Program-made: the position numbers and the translations under genes
Shown here: positions 6,322-6,671 of the stretch, in pieces
Numbering within the stretch: the first letter of the stretch is position 1
Layout: every line of letters begins with the position of its first letter
Notes under the pieces: model-generated
The model's database searches: none
What the model saw: only the letters and a program-made list of their open reading frames with translations
Told to the model about the DNA's origin: nothing
Assembly (NCBI GenBank): GCA_031283515.1
Contig: JAITBS010000478.1
Span: 1 to 6,671 of the forward strand
DNA length: 6,671 nucleotides
Reading direction: 5' to 3'
From: Planctomycetaceae bacterium
GTDB taxonomy: Bacteria > Planctomycetota > Planctomycetia > Pirellulales > Thermoguttaceae

Positions 6322-6349
6322 ATTTTAATCAATTGTGAAACTTTGACAA
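6322..6349 (-). promoter_or_regulatory. Candidate sigma-70-like promoter of hdrB
   Basis: On the - strand TTGTCA (6344-6349) is followed after 16 bases by TAAAAT (6322-6327). Each hexamer matches consensus at 5 of 6 positions. The implied leader to ATG 6209 is a little over 100 bases and includes the small hairpin at 6249-6261. A perfect TTGACA on the + strand (6343-6348) overlaps the -35 box but has no good -10 partner. Confidence 0.35.
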
Positions 6350-6469
6350 CCAAAAACAATCGTTCAATGATAATTTCCAAAAAATTTGTAAGATTCAGTG
6401 GAATTTTTTTTGAATTTGTTTACAGTTGGAAATTACAAGGTAGGCGACCTTATGTTGCAGGGTTTGTTT

Positions 6470-6507
6470 TTTCATTGCTCATTGGTAATTCCATGAGCAA
6501 ATTGAAA
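6470..6507. repeat. Interrupted inverted repeat (hairpin-forming)
   Basis: TTGCTCAT (6475-6482) and ATGAGCAA (6493-6500) pair perfectly across a 10-base loop. After a two-base bulge the stem extends by five more pairs (TTTCA 6470-6474 with TGAAA 6503-6507). There is no T-run after it on the + strand, but on the - strand the stem is followed by A-rich rather than T-rich DNA, so it is not a standard terminator either way. A protein-binding palindrome or RNA structure is possible. Confidence 0.45.
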
Positions 6508-6600
6508 TTCGCTTATTTCGTAAGTCTTTACTATATTTAGAGTTATAAAAGTGTTCCGGGCGTTTTTGTTTTTGAGTTTTCGGCTAGTTTTTTCTAACTT

Positions 6601-6671
6601 TGTCGGGTTCGGCGCGGGTGCGACTCGGCGCGACGCGTTCCCGGTGACCAGGAACGTGAACAAACCCTCTC
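6601..6671. other. GC-rich block at the right edge, cut by the window
   Basis: Bases 6601-6660 contain 42 G or C out of 60, far above the AT-rich DNA just before. The word CGGCGCG occurs twice (6610-6616, 6626-6632). CGCGTTCC (6634-6641) pairs with GGAACGTG (6651-6658) including one G-T pair. Frames are open to the edge on both strands: + from at least 6533, reading VGFGAGATRRDAFPVTRN, and - reading VTGNASRRVAPAPNPTK. Dual open frames in GC-rich DNA are common, so this is not evidence for a gene. It may be the end of a repeat or acquired segment continuing past the window. Confidence 0.4.

Larger units (their letters stand above)
6210..6671. other. Spacer upstream of hdrB with no confident gene
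   Basis: These 462 bases contain the hdrB leader and candidate promoter, then AT-rich DNA to about 6550, then a GC-rich block to the window edge. A 65-codon + frame at 6343-6540 begins at TTG inside the promoter region, lacks an SD and shows no family motif. A - strand frame (6472 to the edge) is open but is rich in Lys/Asn/Arg and also unrecognised. I could not assign either. The hairpin at 6470-6507 and the GC-rich block are listed separately. Confidence 0.55.

Noticed and set aside
6343..6540. 65-codon + strand frame starting with TTG
   Set aside because: No SD, TTG start lies within the candidate hdrB promoter, no recognisable motif, AT-driven composition.
6472..6671. - strand frame open to the right edge, ending at 6472
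   Set aside because: Start is not defined, the part before the GC block is Lys/Asn/Ile-rich with no motif, and the frame runs through the palindrome at 6470-6507. Not enough to call a gene, although a partial gene cannot be excluded.

Overview
The window is bacterial chromosome of moderate to low GC with AT-rich intergenic spacers. It holds five protein genes: one cut by the left edge on the + strand, and four complete genes on the - strand. SD motifs are scarce (only cheB has a clear one), and spacers of 280-460 bases carry short dispersed repeats. SulP, a lone CheB, a lone HdrB-type protein and a coiled-coil PD-(D/E)XK protein, together with the poor SD signals, fit a free-living or gut-associated member of the Planctomycetota/PVC group. 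No rRNA or other marker gene is present, so that placement is a weak guess.

Layout, left to right. (1) 1-516 (+): C-terminal part of a coiled-coil protein with a PD-(D/E)XK nuclease-like fold. (2) 517-829: AT-rich spacer between converging genes, carrying one copy of a repeat. (3) 830-2566 (-): SulP/SLC26 anion permease with STAS domain. (4) 2567-2850: spacer with a second, inverted copy of the same repeat. (5) 2851-3918 (-) and 3952-4998 (-): a likely two-gene operon, cheB (chemotaxis methylesterase) followed by a ten-helix EamA/DMT permease. (6) 5005-5348: spacer with an 8-base tandem array between inverted 30-base repeats. (7) 5349-6209 (-): HdrB-like protein with two complete cysteine-rich CCG modules. 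(8) 6210-6671: no confident gene; a good candidate promoter for hdrB, hairpins and, at the right edge, an abrupt GC-rich block.

The genes do not form one pathway. CheB acts on chemoreceptors, SulP and the DMT protein are inner-membrane transporters, and HdrB is a soluble redox subunit whose usual partners HdrA and HdrC are not visible. I see no defence system, CRISPR array, tRNA, rRNA, transposase or prophage gene. No new system is evident. The most interesting material is in the spacers: two repeat families with inverted arrangement, and the GC-rich block at the right edge.
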